This document shows, piece by piece, positions 1-7,731 of a DNA stretch of 64,000 bases; positions within the stretch are counted from its first letter, which is position 1, and each line of letters begins with the position of its first letter. The DNA is from Chitinophagaceae bacterium (GTDB lineage Bacteria > Bacteroidota > Bacteroidia > Chitinophagales > Chitinophagaceae): contig CP065012.1 of assembly GCA_016699815.1 (NCBI GenBank), forward strand, positions 1,302,001-1,366,000, read 5' to 3'. The notes under the pieces are model-generated. The model worked only from the letters and a program-made list of their open reading frames with translations, had not been told where the DNA came from and did no database searches. The translations under genes were made by a program, and so were the position numbers.

Positions 1-1572
1 TGAGGTTGGAATTGGCTTATCTCTTTTGAGCATATTTTCTCTGTTAGCCATTTCCCATGCGGTTAAAAAAATCATTCTTGTTCTTTTTTCCAATAGCTTC
101 CAGTAAATTTTATCTACAGTATCTGTAGGTTTATGATAGTCTGATTGAAGCATGCCATCATAAAAAAATAATACAGGCACGCCTTTGCGGGCAAAATTAT
201 AATGGTCGCTGCGAAAATAAATGCGTTCGGGGTCATTGGGGTCGTCAAATTTATAGTCAAGGGTAAGCCCGGTATATTTATTATTTATTGCTTCATTTAT
301 TAAGGGTAGTTCACTGCTTATTTTATCGTGGCCCACTACATAAATATAATTTAAAGTATCGGCCTTCATTCTTTCGGTATCTATGCGGCCAATCATATCA
401 ATATTTAAGTCTACACTGGTTTTATCTAAGGGATAAACAGCGTTTTCGCTATAGTATTCGCTACCCCAAAGGCCTTTTTCCTCGCCACTCACCGTCATAA
501 ACACTATTGTTCGCCTTGGCCCTTTTCCTGCTGCTTTGGCTTTGGCAAATGCTTCGGCCATTTCCAATACGGCTACTGTACCGCTTCCATCGTCATCGGC
601 TCCATAATATATTTTGCCGTCATGCTTACCCAGATGGTCGTAATGTGCCGTTACAAAAACGTATTCATCCTTTTTATCCGATCCTTCCACTACGCCTAAA
701 ACATTACTGGCCCAAATAGTATCCTGCATTTTACTTACTGAAAATTCGGCAACACTTTGTGTAGCCAACCTGTCGGTAATTCCAAATGCTTCACTCCGTT
801 TGCCTTTGGCAATAAAATGTTCGGCACCTGCCGGGAAAATAAGTTTTGCAGTATTATGGCTAATTTCAGCAACCGGGATATTGCTACTATTTCCAGATGG
901 AAAATAGGGTTTTTTCTTCTTGCTTTCTACAATATTCCTGTCAGTAAAGCCAGCACTGTTTATTGGGCTTATAACCAATGCGCCAACGGCTCCTTTATCG
1001 GCTGCTACCACCAGTTTTTTAGCCAGTCCGGGATAAGTCCATTTTGAAGTTTTTTTATTTCCACTAATTATAAAATTACCTGTAGTATCTCTTGGCTCGC
1101 CAAGTACAAAGGCTACTATTTTTCCTTTTGCATCAAAGTTGCCATAGTCAGAATAGTTTTCATCATCAATACCATAACCTACAAATACAATTTGATCGGC
1201 ACTTATTTTTCCATTTGTATTCCGGGAAACCGGGGTTATAAAATCGGTTCCATATCTCAGTTCGCTATTATTGATTTTTAATATGGAACTTAAGAGTGTA
1301 TCAGTAAGCAAAGGATAAAACTGTTCGTAACCATTAAAATTTGGGGGAAAGGCTAAGCCTGCTTTTTTAAAAAAATTCCGGATATAAGCCGCTGCCTTGC
1401 GCTGCCCGGGAGTGCCTGTTTCCCGGCCTTCCATTTCATCTCCGGCAATAATTGCCAGGTGTTTGTGGAGGTCGTTTACGGTAATGGTAGCCGCAAATTT
1501 TTGGGGGTTATTTTTTTGGGCAAAAACAAAAATTGCACAAAAGCATATGGGAAATATAATCAACTTTTTCAT
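1..1572 (-). CDS. Secreted M28-family metallopeptidase (3' end beyond window)
   Basis: Zinc aminopeptidase-like M28 protein, probably exported to the periplasm or surface. The frame is open for 524 codons from the ATG at 1572 to the window edge without a stop, so the C-terminus is cut. An N-terminal signal peptide (hydrophobic IIFPICFCAIFVFAQ) is followed by a PA-type insert (around residues 100-280). The catalytic domain shows all expected ligands: TAHYDHLG (His), GADDDGSG (bridging Asp), SGEEKGLWGS (Glu pair), NIDMIGR (Asp) and DYHKPTDT (last His). With all five metal ligands and the PA insert visible, family membership is secure; substrate is unknown. It is transcribed alone, away from rpiB's promoter region. 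Only a few residues are likely missing because the last His motif is already past. Confidence 0.93.
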   Translation of the reverse strand, partial: MKKLIIFPICFCAIFVFAQKNNPQKFAATITVNDLHKHLAIIAGDEMEGRETGTPGQRKAAAYIRNFFKKAGLAFPPNFNGYEQFYPLLTDTLLSSILKINNSELRYGTDFITPVSRNTNGKISADQIVFVGYGIDDENYSDYGNFDAKGKIVAFVLGEPRDTTGNFIISGNKKTSKWTYPGLAKKLVVAADKGAVGALVISPINSAGFTDRNIVESKKKKPYFPSGNSSNIPVAEISHNTAKLIFPAGAEHFIAKGKRSEAFGITDRLATQSVAEFSVSKMQDTIWASNVLGVVEGSDKKDEYVFVTAHYDHLGKHDGKIYYGADDDGSGTVAVLEMAEAFAKAKAAGKGPRRTIVFMTVSGEEKGLWGSEYYSENAVYPLDKTSVDLNIDMIGRIDTERMKADTLNYIYVVGHDKISSELPLINEAINNKYTGLTLDYKFDDPNDPERIYFRSDHYNFARKGVPVLFFYDGMLQSDYHKPTDTVDKIYWKLLEKRTRMIFLTAWEMANRENMLKRDKPIPTS

Positions 1573-1737
1573 GTATTCTTATTGATTATTTTATAGCCAC
1601 ATGTAATTTGTTCATAAACATATTCGGTTGGCATCCACTTTTTTTATGGCTCATTTTCTGTGTGCTAATTATAAAATAAAAATAAAGGATTATTTTTTGC
1701 AGAAGCCGTTATATTTTATAAACGGTAAAGCTTTGTA

Positions 1738-2187
1738 TCAGCAGGAAATTTTTTCTACCCTTCGTTCATGACGGCCGCCATCAAACTCGGTATTCATAAA
1801 AGTATCGAGCATTTTTTCTGCTTCGCCATCGGTAATAAACCTGGCAGGTATGCAAATAATATTTGCGTTATTATGTTTACGGGCAAGTTCAGCCAATTCT
1901 TCGCCCCAGCAAATTGCTGCTCTTATGCCCTGGTGTTTATTTGCTGTAATAGCCACGCCATTTGCGCTTCCGCATAATAAAATACCAAATGCATATTCTC
2001 CAGTCTCCACGGCACTGGCTACGGGATGTGCAAAATCGGGATAGTCAACCGAATCTCTGCTAAAGGTTCCAAAATCTTTATACTTCAAGCCTTTGGCTTC
2101 AATAAAAGACACCAGGTCTTCTTTACAATCAAACCCTGCATGGTCTGCACCAATTGCAATAGGTTTCTTTAAATTAAACGCATACAT
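1738..2187 (-). CDS. rpiB: Ribose-5-phosphate isomerase B
   Basis: Interconverts ribose 5-phosphate and ribulose 5-phosphate in the non-oxidative pentose phosphate pathway (cytosol). The 149-residue length is typical of RpiB/LacAB. The N-terminal IAIGADHAGFD motif holds the conserved Asp-His pair near residues 15-16. LLCGSANGVAITANK carries the catalytic Cys and the phosphate-loop residues, and NIICIPARF is the conserved C-terminal block. The ATG at 2187 gives the usual short leader before the first strand. It lies downstream of nothing on the same strand, so it is probably monocistronic. Confidence 0.95.
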   Translation of the reverse strand: MYAFNLKKPIAIGADHAGFDCKEDLVSFIEAKGLKYKDFGTFSRDSVDYPDFAHPVASAVETGEYAFGILLCGSANGVAITANKHQGIRAAICWGEELAELARKHNNANIICIPARFITDGEAEKMLDTFMNTEFDGGRHERRVEKISC

Positions 2188-2359
2188 GAAAGGTGATTTT
2201 ATACCCTAAAGTTACAGCTAATCTTCTGAACACAATTGTACTAAAAAACCAATTTATTTATTTTGTAATAAATAGGCTATCTAAAAAATTTACAGGAAAT
2301 ATCTCCTTGATTTTCAATATTTTTTTTAACTTGTTACAAAACACAACTTTATTCAATTT

Positions 2360-4675
2360 ATGGTTTGTTACCGGTTTATATTAATTACAATATGCTTAAT
2401 ATTTTTTAGTAATAATTTTGCCCAAACCGATAGCAGTATTACCAAAAAAGCAAGATATGCATTTGCGTTATCACCAAAAAATTCAGATTCGGCACTATTG
2501 CTGGCAAAGGAAGCTTTAGCAGAAGCGGCAAAAATTAAAGATAAATCTGCTATGGCCGAAGCCTACAACAGCATAGGCTGGGCTTGGCAATTTAAAGGAA
2601 ATTTTGATACTGCAATTTACTTTCTTAAAAATTCTCATTCCCTTTTTAAATCTTTAAAAGACAACTACAATTTAATTTCTGTTGACATAAATCTTTCCGA
2701 AGTGTATATTAAGCAAAGCCGATTTGCAGAAACTTTAGAAAAATTGATGGAAAGCGATTCCCTGGCTACATATATTATCAGGAATGAAAGCGAAGCATTG
2801 GTACAAAAAACCTTAAAAATCCAAAATCTTATTAAGCGCCTGTATGGTATAGTTTACCGGGAAACAGGCGACTATAATAAGGCGGCCGAAAATTTTAACA
2901 CGGCCATGCAGGGCTTCCTGGAAAAAAAAGACTATTCCCGCTATGCATCTACGGCATCGAGCCTGAGTGTTTTATACAATTCCATAAACTTGCCCGATAG
3001 CAGTATTGCCCTTGGCCTTCGTATACTACAAATAATAAAGGAGCAAAACATAGGGGAATACCAGGCAGCTTATGCACACGAAAACCTTGCCAATGCCTAT
3101 TTTAGCAAAAAAGAATACGAAACCTCTTTAGTTCATTACAACAAAGCCTATGCACTTTTTAAAAAACTGGGCAATATTGGAGATGCAGCTTTTGAGGCAA
3201 TATTGCTGGGCAAAACGCTTCGTAAAGTAAAAAAATATAAAGAGGCAGAAAATTTTTTATTGCAAGCTTACCACACCAACGATAGCCTGAACCTTTCCAA
3301 CTACAAGCTTGATGCAGGCGCTGAACTGGCATCGCTTTACCAGGAAAGCGGCAACTGGCAAAAAGCATTTGCTTTTTTACAAATAAGCAGCCAACTAAAA
3401 GACAGCCTTGCTCTGGCCGACCAAATGGTAAAAACCAACGAAATAAAAGAACGGTATGAAGCAGAGAAAAAAGAAGTACAAATAAATTTACTCCAGGAAA
3501 AAAACAAGCAACTTAAATGGTGGTACTTTTCTATTTTCTTACTATTGGCCTTAACCAGTTCTTTAGTATGGCTACGGTCTTATAAAAGAAAAATTAATGA
3601 AGAAAAAATACTCAATTACTTTGCCACATCTTTGTATAATCAAAATACGGTAGAAGATGTATTTTGGGATATTTCAAAAAACTGTATTTCCAGGCTTAAT
3701 TTTGAAGATTGCGTAGTTTACAGTTATGATGAAGCCCGAAAAATGCTGGTGCAAAAATCGGCTTTTGGGCACAAAAACCCTTCAGGCCACTCTATTCTCC
3801 AGGCCATTGAAATACCTTTAGGCAGGGGAATTGTAGGTTCTGTGGGCCAAAATATGAAGGCGGAAATAATACCATTTACGGGAAAAGATCCCCGGTATAT
3901 TGTGGATGATGTAGCCCGGCAATCAGAAATATGTGTGCCCATTGTTTTAGAAGGAAAGCTTTTGGGCGTAATAGATTCCGAGCACAGCAAAAAAAGGTTT
4001 TATACAAAAAGGCATTTAAGCATTTTACAAAAAATTGCCGATATCTGCTCTAAAAAAATTACCCGTTATTTTATTGAAGAAAGCCTTAGAAAAAATATAG
4101 CCAGCGATTTGCATGATGATATCGGTTCGTCCTTATCCAGTATAGATATCAACAGCCGTATTGCACTGATAAAAGACGACCCGGGCAAAATGAAAGAGCA
4201 GTTGGAAAAAATACGCTTACAGGCAAGGAAAACTATGGATAGCATGAGCGATATCGTGTGGTCGCTAAACCCACGCTACGATAATTTTGAAAATATACTT
4301 ATCAGGATGAAACAATTTTCATCGGAACTTTGTGAGCCTCAGCAAATCAACCTAATATTTCAAATACCCGAAAATTTAGAAGGAATAAAACTGGCTGCCG
4401 ATAAACGAAAAAATATATTCCTCATTTTTAAAGAAACCATTAACAATACCGTTAAATATAGTAAGGGCAACACTTTAAGGGTTGAATTTTCCTTTTTTAA
4501 CCAGTATTTTAAAATGACCATTAGCGATAACGGAAAAGGATTTGACCAACAGGAAGTAAGAATGGGAAATGGCTTAAAAAATATGGCCGATAGGGCAAAG
4601 CATATAAATGCCAATCTAAAAATAAGCTCCCTGCCCGGCAATGGCACCACGCTTGAATTGAGTTGCCCGGTTTAA
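2360..4675 (+). CDS. TPR/GAF sensor histidine kinase (HisKA_3 type)
   Basis: Membrane-anchored sensor kinase of the NarL-partner type. Order of parts: signal peptide (residues 1-22), periplasmic helical TPR repeats (about 30-360), coiled coil rich in Lys/Glu, one membrane helix (WWYFSIFLLLALTSSLVWL, about 387-405), a cytoplasmic GAF domain (about 425-570), then HisKA_3 with ASDLHDDIGSSLSS (phospho-accepting His near 585). The HATPase_c domain has an N box (ETINNTVKYS), G1 box (DNGKGFD) and G2 box (NGLKNMADRAK). The response regulator 79 bp downstream is its obvious partner. A GAF domain between the helix and the kinase core suggests a second, cytoplasmic, ligand or redox input. Ligands are not predictable from sequence. 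Confidence 0.92.
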   Translation: MVCYRFILITICLIFFSNNFAQTDSSITKKARYAFALSPKNSDSALLLAKEALAEAAKIKDKSAMAEAYNSIGWAWQFKGNFDTAIYFLKNSHSLFKSLKDNYNLISVDINLSEVYIKQSRFAETLEKLMESDSLATYIIRNESEALVQKTLKIQNLIKRLYGIVYRETGDYNKAAENFNTAMQGFLEKKDYSRYASTASSLSVLYNSINLPDSSIALGLRILQIIKEQNIGEYQAAYAHENLANAYFSKKEYETSLVHYNKAYALFKKLGNIGDAAFEAILLGKTLRKVKKYKEAENFLLQAYHTNDSLNLSNYKLDAGAELASLYQESGNWQKAFAFLQISSQLKDSLALADQMVKTNEIKERYEAEKKEVQINLLQEKNKQLKWWYFSIFLLLALTSSLVWLRSYKRKINEEKILNYFATSLYNQNTVEDVFWDISKNCISRLNFEDCVVYSYDEARKMLVQKSAFGHKNPSGHSILQAIEIPLGRGIVGSVGQNMKAEIIPFTGKDPRYIVDDVARQSEICVPIVLEGKLLGVIDSEHSKKRFYTKRHLSILQKIADICSKKITRYFIEESLRKNIASDLHDDIGSSLSSIDINSRIALIKDDPGKMKEQLEKIRLQARKTMDSMSDIVWSLNPRYDNFENILIRMKQFSSELCEPQQINLIFQIPENLEGIKLAADKRKNIFLIFKETINNTVKYSKGNTLRVEFSFFNQYFKMTISDNGKGFDQQEVRMGNGLKNMADRAKHINANLKISSLPGNGTTLELSCPV

Positions 4676-4754
4676 CTATTGAAAATTTATTGAGGCCATA
4701 TCCCAAAATATGGTATACATCAATGAGGTGATACCTTTATCTTAGCAGTTGCTT

Positions 4755-5381
4755 ATGACCAAAAAAATTTCCATATTTGAAGATAATGAAGCTTTACGCA
4801 AAAGCCTGGAAGAACTCATCCTCATCAATAATGGTTTTGAAGTAAGCGGCGTATTTGGAAATTGTCTAGAAGCAAGTAAACATGTAAAAGACAATAACCC
4901 AGATATTTTATTAATGGATATTGATATGCCGGGGATGACGGGTATTGAGGCTGTAAAAAAAATAAGGGCTTTTAATACTTCTGTGATTATAATTATGCTT
5001 ACCGTTTTTGACGATAATAAAAATGTATTTGATGCTATTTGCGCCGGGGCTACCGGTTACCTGCTCAAGAAGCATGTATCGGATAAACTTATTCCTGCTA
5101 TTCAGGAGGCGCTTGAAGGAGGCGCACCTATGAGCCCCAGCATTGCCAAAATGATTGTTCAATCAATGCAGCAAAACAAAGCCAACGATTATAAATTCAC
5201 AAATAGGGAGCAGGAAATTTTGGAACATTTATGCAAGGGCAGCAGTTATAAAATGATAGCAGCTGAAATAAATCTTTCCTTTGAAACCATCCGCACTTAT
5301 ATTAAACGTATTTACGAAAAACTCCAGGTTCATTCTGCAACAGAAGCAGTTTCAAAAGCCTTAAATGAAAAGTTGATATAG
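4755..5381 (+). CDS. LuxR/NarL-family response regulator
   Basis: Receiver plus DNA-binding regulator, 208 residues. The receiver shows the acidic pair (E9, D10), phospho-acceptor D55 in LLMDIDMPGMTG, a switch Thr in MLTVFDD and the conserved Lys in YLLKKH. The C-terminal LuxR helix-turn-helix runs from FTNREQEILEHL to the end (about 147-205), including FETIRTYIKRIYEKL as recognition helix. The ATG at 4755 (MTKKISIFEDNE) is preferred over the TTG two codons upstream because it starts right at the first receiver strand. It forms a two-component pair with the kinase just upstream. Targets cannot be read from the sequence. Confidence 0.93.
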   Translation: MTKKISIFEDNEALRKSLEELILINNGFEVSGVFGNCLEASKHVKDNNPDILLMDIDMPGMTGIEAVKKIRAFNTSVIIIMLTVFDDNKNVFDAICAGATGYLLKKHVSDKLIPAIQEALEGGAPMSPSIAKMIVQSMQQNKANDYKFTNREQEILEHLCKGSSYKMIAAEINLSFETIRTYIKRIYEKLQVHSATEAVSKALNEKLI

Positions 5382-5538
5382 TTTTTATCCAAAAAAACTT
5401 CAACTTTTTACATTCAAACCTCATTTTTCCCTTTTCTTATAAATAGTTGAAAAAAATATTTGCAGCAATAAAAAAGGTTTCAAACTTTTACGTTTAAAAC
5501 CTTTCTCTGTGGGCCCACCTGGGCTCCAACCAGGTACC

Positions 5539-5562
5539 ATCCCGACGAGTATCTGTCGGGAT
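5539..5562. repeat. REP-like palindrome, copy 1
   Basis: Imperfect palindrome with 8-bp arms ATCCCGAC and GTCGGGAT around GAGTATCT. It abuts the truncated tRNA copy exactly, replacing tRNA nucleotides 1-45. The arms TCCCGAC/GTCGGGA recur at the other tRNA locus (7549-7574). Confidence 0.85.
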
Positions 5563-5681
5563 GCGCTAAGTCCCTTTTCTTATAAATAGTTGAAAAAAAT
5601 ATTTGCAGCAATAAAAAAGGTTTCAAACTTTTACGTTTAAAACCTTTCTCTGTGGGCCCACCTGGGCTCCAACCAGGTACC

Positions 5682-5705
5682 ATCCCGACGAGTATCTGTC
5701 GGGAT
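5682..5705. repeat. REP-like palindrome, copy 2
   Basis: Identical to the palindrome at 5539-5562, one repeat period (143 bp) downstream, again fused to the truncated tRNA 3' fragment. Confidence 0.85.
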
Positions 5706-5824
5706 GCGCTAAGTCCCTTTTCTTATAAATAGTTGAAAAAAATATTTGCAGCAATAAAAAAGGTTTCAAACTTTTACGTTTAAAACCTTTCTCTGTGGGC
5801 CCACCTGGGCTCCAACCAGGTACC

Positions 5825-5848
5825 ATCCCGACGAGTATCTGTCGGGAT
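5825..5848. repeat. REP-like palindrome, copy 3
   Basis: Identical third copy. The following unit (from 5858) lacks a palindrome because the intact tRNA gene continues instead. Confidence 0.85.
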
Positions 5849-5898
5849 GCGCTAAGTCCCTTTTCTTATAAATAGTTGAAAAAAATATTTGCAGCAAT

Positions 5899-5931
5899 AA
5901 AAAAGGTTTCAAACTTTTACGTTTAAAACCT
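5899..5931 (-). terminator. Intrinsic terminator of the CAU tRNA
   Basis: On the minus strand an 11-bp stem with one mismatch (AGGTTTTAAAC / GTTTGAAACCT, loop GTAAAA) is followed by six or more T. It starts 8 nt after the tRNA discriminator base. Three more copies lie in the repeat units. Confidence 0.85.
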
Positions 5932-5938
5932 TTCTCTG

Positions 5939-6012
5939 TGGGCCCACCTGGGCTCGAACCAGGGACCACCTGATTATGAGTCAGGTGCTCTAACCAACTG
6001 AGCTATAGGCCC
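5939..6012 (-). tRNA. tRNA with anticodon CAU, probably tRNA-Ile2 (lysidine) rather than Met
   Basis: A 74-nt cloverleaf: 7-bp acceptor (GGGCCTA/TGGGCCC with one G-T), D arm GCTC/GAGC, anticodon stem CCTGA/TCAGG with loop CTCATAA (anticodon CAU), variable TGGTC, T arm CCTGG/CCAGG with loop TTCGAGC, discriminator A. CCA is not encoded. The C4-G69 and C5-G68 pairs and the variable loop resemble the E. coli lysidine-modified Ile2 tRNA, but elongator Met cannot be excluded by eye. It is not an initiator, since the 1-72 pair is a normal G-C. An intrinsic terminator follows at 5899-5931. Confidence 0.93.
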
Positions 6013-6084
6013 TGTTATTTTTAAATAACAAGGTTGCAAAACTAAGCAAATTCGGATATTTGCCGAAACGAATTTTAAAAATTA

Positions 6085-6708
6085 ATGTCCAATTTAAAAA
6101 ATATTATATTCGACCTCGGTGGTGTATTGCTGAATATTGATATAAATAAAACAGAGCAGGCATTTATTAACCTGGGATTTGCTGATTTTCACCACATGTA
6201 TAACCAACATGCTGCCAATGAACTGTTTGCTGCACTGGAAACCGGCTCGGTAAGTACCGAAGAATTTTTTTATACCCTTAGCAACGTGGCCGGTAAACCA
6301 TTTACAGAAAACGAACTGGCCAATGCCTGGAATGCTATGTTACTTGATTTCAGGCCAAAAAGCCTTAACTTTCTCTATACATTAAAAGAAAACTACAACC
6401 TTTACCTGCTGAGCAATACCAATGCCATTCACTACGCTGCTTTTAATAAAATTTTAAAAGAACAAACCGGGCATAAAACCTTAAATGATTTTTTTACCAA
6501 AGCATATTTTTCTCAGCATATTGGGTTGAGAAAACCAAATGCCGATATTTTTGAATTTGTATTAAACGATGCAAAAATTAAGGCTTCCGAAACCTTATTT
6601 ATTGATGATACACCCGTAAATATTGAAGCGGCAAAAAATTTAGGAATTAAAACGCATTTTTTGCCTGCCGGCGATTTGATAGAAAATATTAATTATAAAC
6701 TACTGTAA
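6085..6708 (+). CDS. HAD-family phosphatase (subfamily IA, YihX-like)
   Basis: Haloacid dehalogenase-type hydrolase of 207 residues, presumably acting on a small phosphorylated metabolite. Motif I is IIFDLGGVLLNID, where the second Asp is replaced by Gly as in the YihX / GGVL subgroup. Motif II is LLSNTN, the motif III Lys is in GLRKPNADIF, and motif IV is FIDDTPVNIEAAKNLG. The cap is a short alpha-helical C1 insert (about residues 20-95). It stands alone between the minus-strand tRNA and a minus-strand gene ending 7 bp downstream. The GG form of motif I is shared by glucose-1-phosphate and FMN phosphatases, but the substrate is not predictable. Confidence 0.88.
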   Translation: MSNLKNIIFDLGGVLLNIDINKTEQAFINLGFADFHHMYNQHAANELFAALETGSVSTEEFFYTLSNVAGKPFTENELANAWNAMLLDFRPKSLNFLYTLKENYNLYLLSNTNAIHYAAFNKILKEQTGHKTLNDFFTKAYFSQHIGLRKPNADIFEFVLNDAKIKASETLFIDDTPVNIEAAKNLGIKTHFLPAGDLIENINYKLL

Positions 6709-6715
6709 CGCTTGG

Positions 6716-7387
6716 CTAGCCTGGCATACGGGCAATATATTTTTCTACCTGCTTTATTTGATCTACAATTTGCGGCGTTGTGGGTTTATACGATTTTGCT
6801 TTGGCAAAATATTGTTTAGCCGCCCTAAATTCCCTCTTGTTCATCATAATACTGCAAAGCTGCAGATATGCTGCGGCGTTATTTTCACTATCGGGTAAGC
6901 CCACCCTAATGGCCTGCCTTATATAAGATTCGGCTTCTTTCATATTGCCTTTTTGCATTGCCAGCATCCCCAGTTGTAATTTATTGGCGCCTTCTGCCTG
7001 TTTTAACTGACCCGATAATAACCCTCCGCCACCCATTAAATTCTGGCTTTTCTTCAAATTTTGTTCGGCGCTGTCAAAATTTTGATCAGCCATATCGAGG
7101 TTGCCCTTAATGGTATAATAAACCGAACGTACCGGCTTTATCAATAAGCCTGGGAATTTTATAGAAGCAATAATTTTTTTTGCACCTTCAAGGTCGCCGC
7201 TTTCAATATACTCCTGAATAAGTCGCATGGGGCCAAATAAAAAATGTCCGGCAAGCAATACTACGCCTATAAGGTACAATATAAACGATGGCCAAAACCC
7301 TGCTTGTATATTTACAATTACTGCACTTGACAAAAATAAAATGCCCAGCCAGGGGCGGTATTTAATAATAAAATTCAACCACTTCAT
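6716..7387 (-). CDS. Small membrane protein with cytoplasmic TPR repeats
   Basis: Conserved-type protein of 223 residues with no named function. Two membrane helices occupy about residues 13-60 (the second ending in LLAGHFLFGP). They are followed by a helical TPR-like region with repeat signatures around AMQKGNMKEAESYIRQA and MNKREFRAAKQYFAKA. The ATG at 7387 is chosen over an upstream in-frame ATG at 7423 because a promoter -7 box lies between them at 7406-7413. That would leave the longer form untranscribed. The helices may tether a protein-interaction scaffold to the inner membrane (inference). Confidence 0.8.
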   Translation of the reverse strand: MKWLNFIIKYRPWLGILFLSSAVIVNIQAGFWPSFILYLIGVVLLAGHFLFGPMRLIQEYIESGDLEGAKKIIASIKFPGLLIKPVRSVYYTIKGNLDMADQNFDSAEQNLKKSQNLMGGGGLLSGQLKQAEGANKLQLGMLAMQKGNMKEAESYIRQAIRVGLPDSENNAAAYLQLCSIMMNKREFRAAKQYFAKAKSYKPTTPQIVDQIKQVEKYIARMPG

Positions 7388-7405
7388 ATATTCAAAATTG
7401 GGCTG

Positions 7406-7413
7406 CAAATATA
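7406..7413 (-). promoter_or_regulatory. Promoter -7 box (TAnnTTTG) for the membrane TPR gene
   Basis: TATATTTG on the minus strand matches the Bacteroidota sigma-factor -7 consensus, 18 nt upstream of the chosen ATG at 7387. Confidence 0.6.
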
Positions 7414-7548
7414 AGCCAACCACTTAGATTTAAGAATTAGTATGTCAAATGGCTGAAACTGTTTATTTTTGCGCTCCGTTTTGGGTTTTTGGTGCCAAAA
7501 TCCTTATAGAGCATTGCATATCGGGAGTAAGTTCTTTTGGTCCCGTAG

Positions 7549-7574
7549 TCCCGACGATGCAACGCATGTCGGGA
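7549..7574. repeat. REP-like hairpin sharing arms with the 5.5-kb array
   Basis: TCCCGAC-g-ATGC-aac-GCAT-GTCGGGA: outer 7-bp arms identical to those at 5540-5561, with an extra inner 4-bp stem. Confidence 0.85.
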
Positions 7575-7600
7575 TGCTGACAAGCAAAGCTTCGTCAGCA
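7575..7600. repeat. Second hairpin of the double-hairpin insert
   Basis: TGCTGAC-AAGC-aaa-GCTT-c-GTCAGCA: 7-bp outer and 4-bp inner stems, directly adjoining the first hairpin. The pair resembles bacterial REP doublets. Confidence 0.8.
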
Positions 7601-7621
7601 TTCAATGGAGTAAGTTCTTTT

Positions 7622-7693
7622 GGTCCCGTAGTTCAATGGATAGAATAGAAGTTTCCTAAACTTTTGATATAGGTTCGATTCCTGTCGGGACTA
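7622..7693 (+). tRNA. tRNA-Arg (anticodon CCU)
   Basis: 72-nt cloverleaf: acceptor GGTCCCG/CGGGACT (first pair G-T), D arm GTTC/GAAT, anticodon stem GAAGT/ACTTT with loop TTCCTAA (CCU, reads AGG), variable TGAT, T arm ATAGG/CCTGT with loop TTCGATT, discriminator A, no encoded CCA. The exact 5' end may be one base later. A strong terminator follows immediately. Confidence 0.93.
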
Positions 7694-7702
7694 CTTTTTA
7701 AA

Positions 7703-7731
7703 ATCCCCGGAAAAATACCGGGGATTTTTTT
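7703..7731 (+). terminator. Intrinsic terminator after tRNA-Arg
   Basis: Perfect 8-bp stem ATCCCCGG / CCGGGGAT with a 7-nt loop and a run of seven T. It lies between the tRNA and the convergent gene ending at 7730. The A-tract on its left side means it could also end minus-strand transcription. Confidence 0.9.

Larger units (their letters stand above)
5429..5963. repeat. Tandem 143-bp repeat array made from a tRNA 3' end, its terminator and a palindrome
   Basis: Three identical 143-bp units (5429-5571, 5572-5714, 5715-5857) are followed by a fourth copy that runs into the real tRNA gene and diverges inside it. Read on the minus strand, each unit carries a 28-nt copy of tRNA nucleotides about 46-73 (5511-5538, 5654-5681, 5797-5824) with two changes, one in the conserved T-loop. 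Next come a copy of the tRNA's intrinsic terminator (5470-5502, 5613-5645, 5756-5788) and an AT-rich stretch. A palindrome joins the tRNA fragment to the next unit. Three identical 67-codon open frames fall inside but are not genes. Confidence 0.95.
7524..7632. repeat. 83-bp direct duplication of the tRNA-Arg 5' flank, containing a double hairpin
   Basis: The 26-bp sequence at 7524-7549 recurs at 7607-7632. It includes the first ten or so nucleotides of tRNA-Arg plus upstream leader. In the upstream copy, tRNA nucleotides 1-10 (7539-7548) are followed by a 52-bp segment (7549-7600) of two perfect-looking hairpins. Eight bases matching tRNA nucleotides 11-18 (TTCAATGG, 7601-7608) come next. 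It therefore reads like an insertion inside a tRNA copy that is now truncated. Confidence 0.88.

Noticed and set aside
288..1585. Several plus-strand open frames of 60-96 codons
   Set aside because: They lie wholly opposite the M28 peptidase gene, which explains the region with all catalytic motifs.
5429..5963. A CRISPR array
   Set aside because: Repeats are long, contiguous and identical with no variable spacers, and include a tRNA fragment and terminator; no cas genes are nearby.
5480..5969. Three identical 67-codon minus-strand open frames
   Set aside because: They are translations of the 143-bp tRNA/terminator/palindrome repeat; no codon bias or homologous function is visible and they span a tRNA gene end.
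6013..6032. Short AT palindrome upstream of the tRNA as an operator
   Set aside because: Weak A/T stem without partner sites; chance occurrence is likely.
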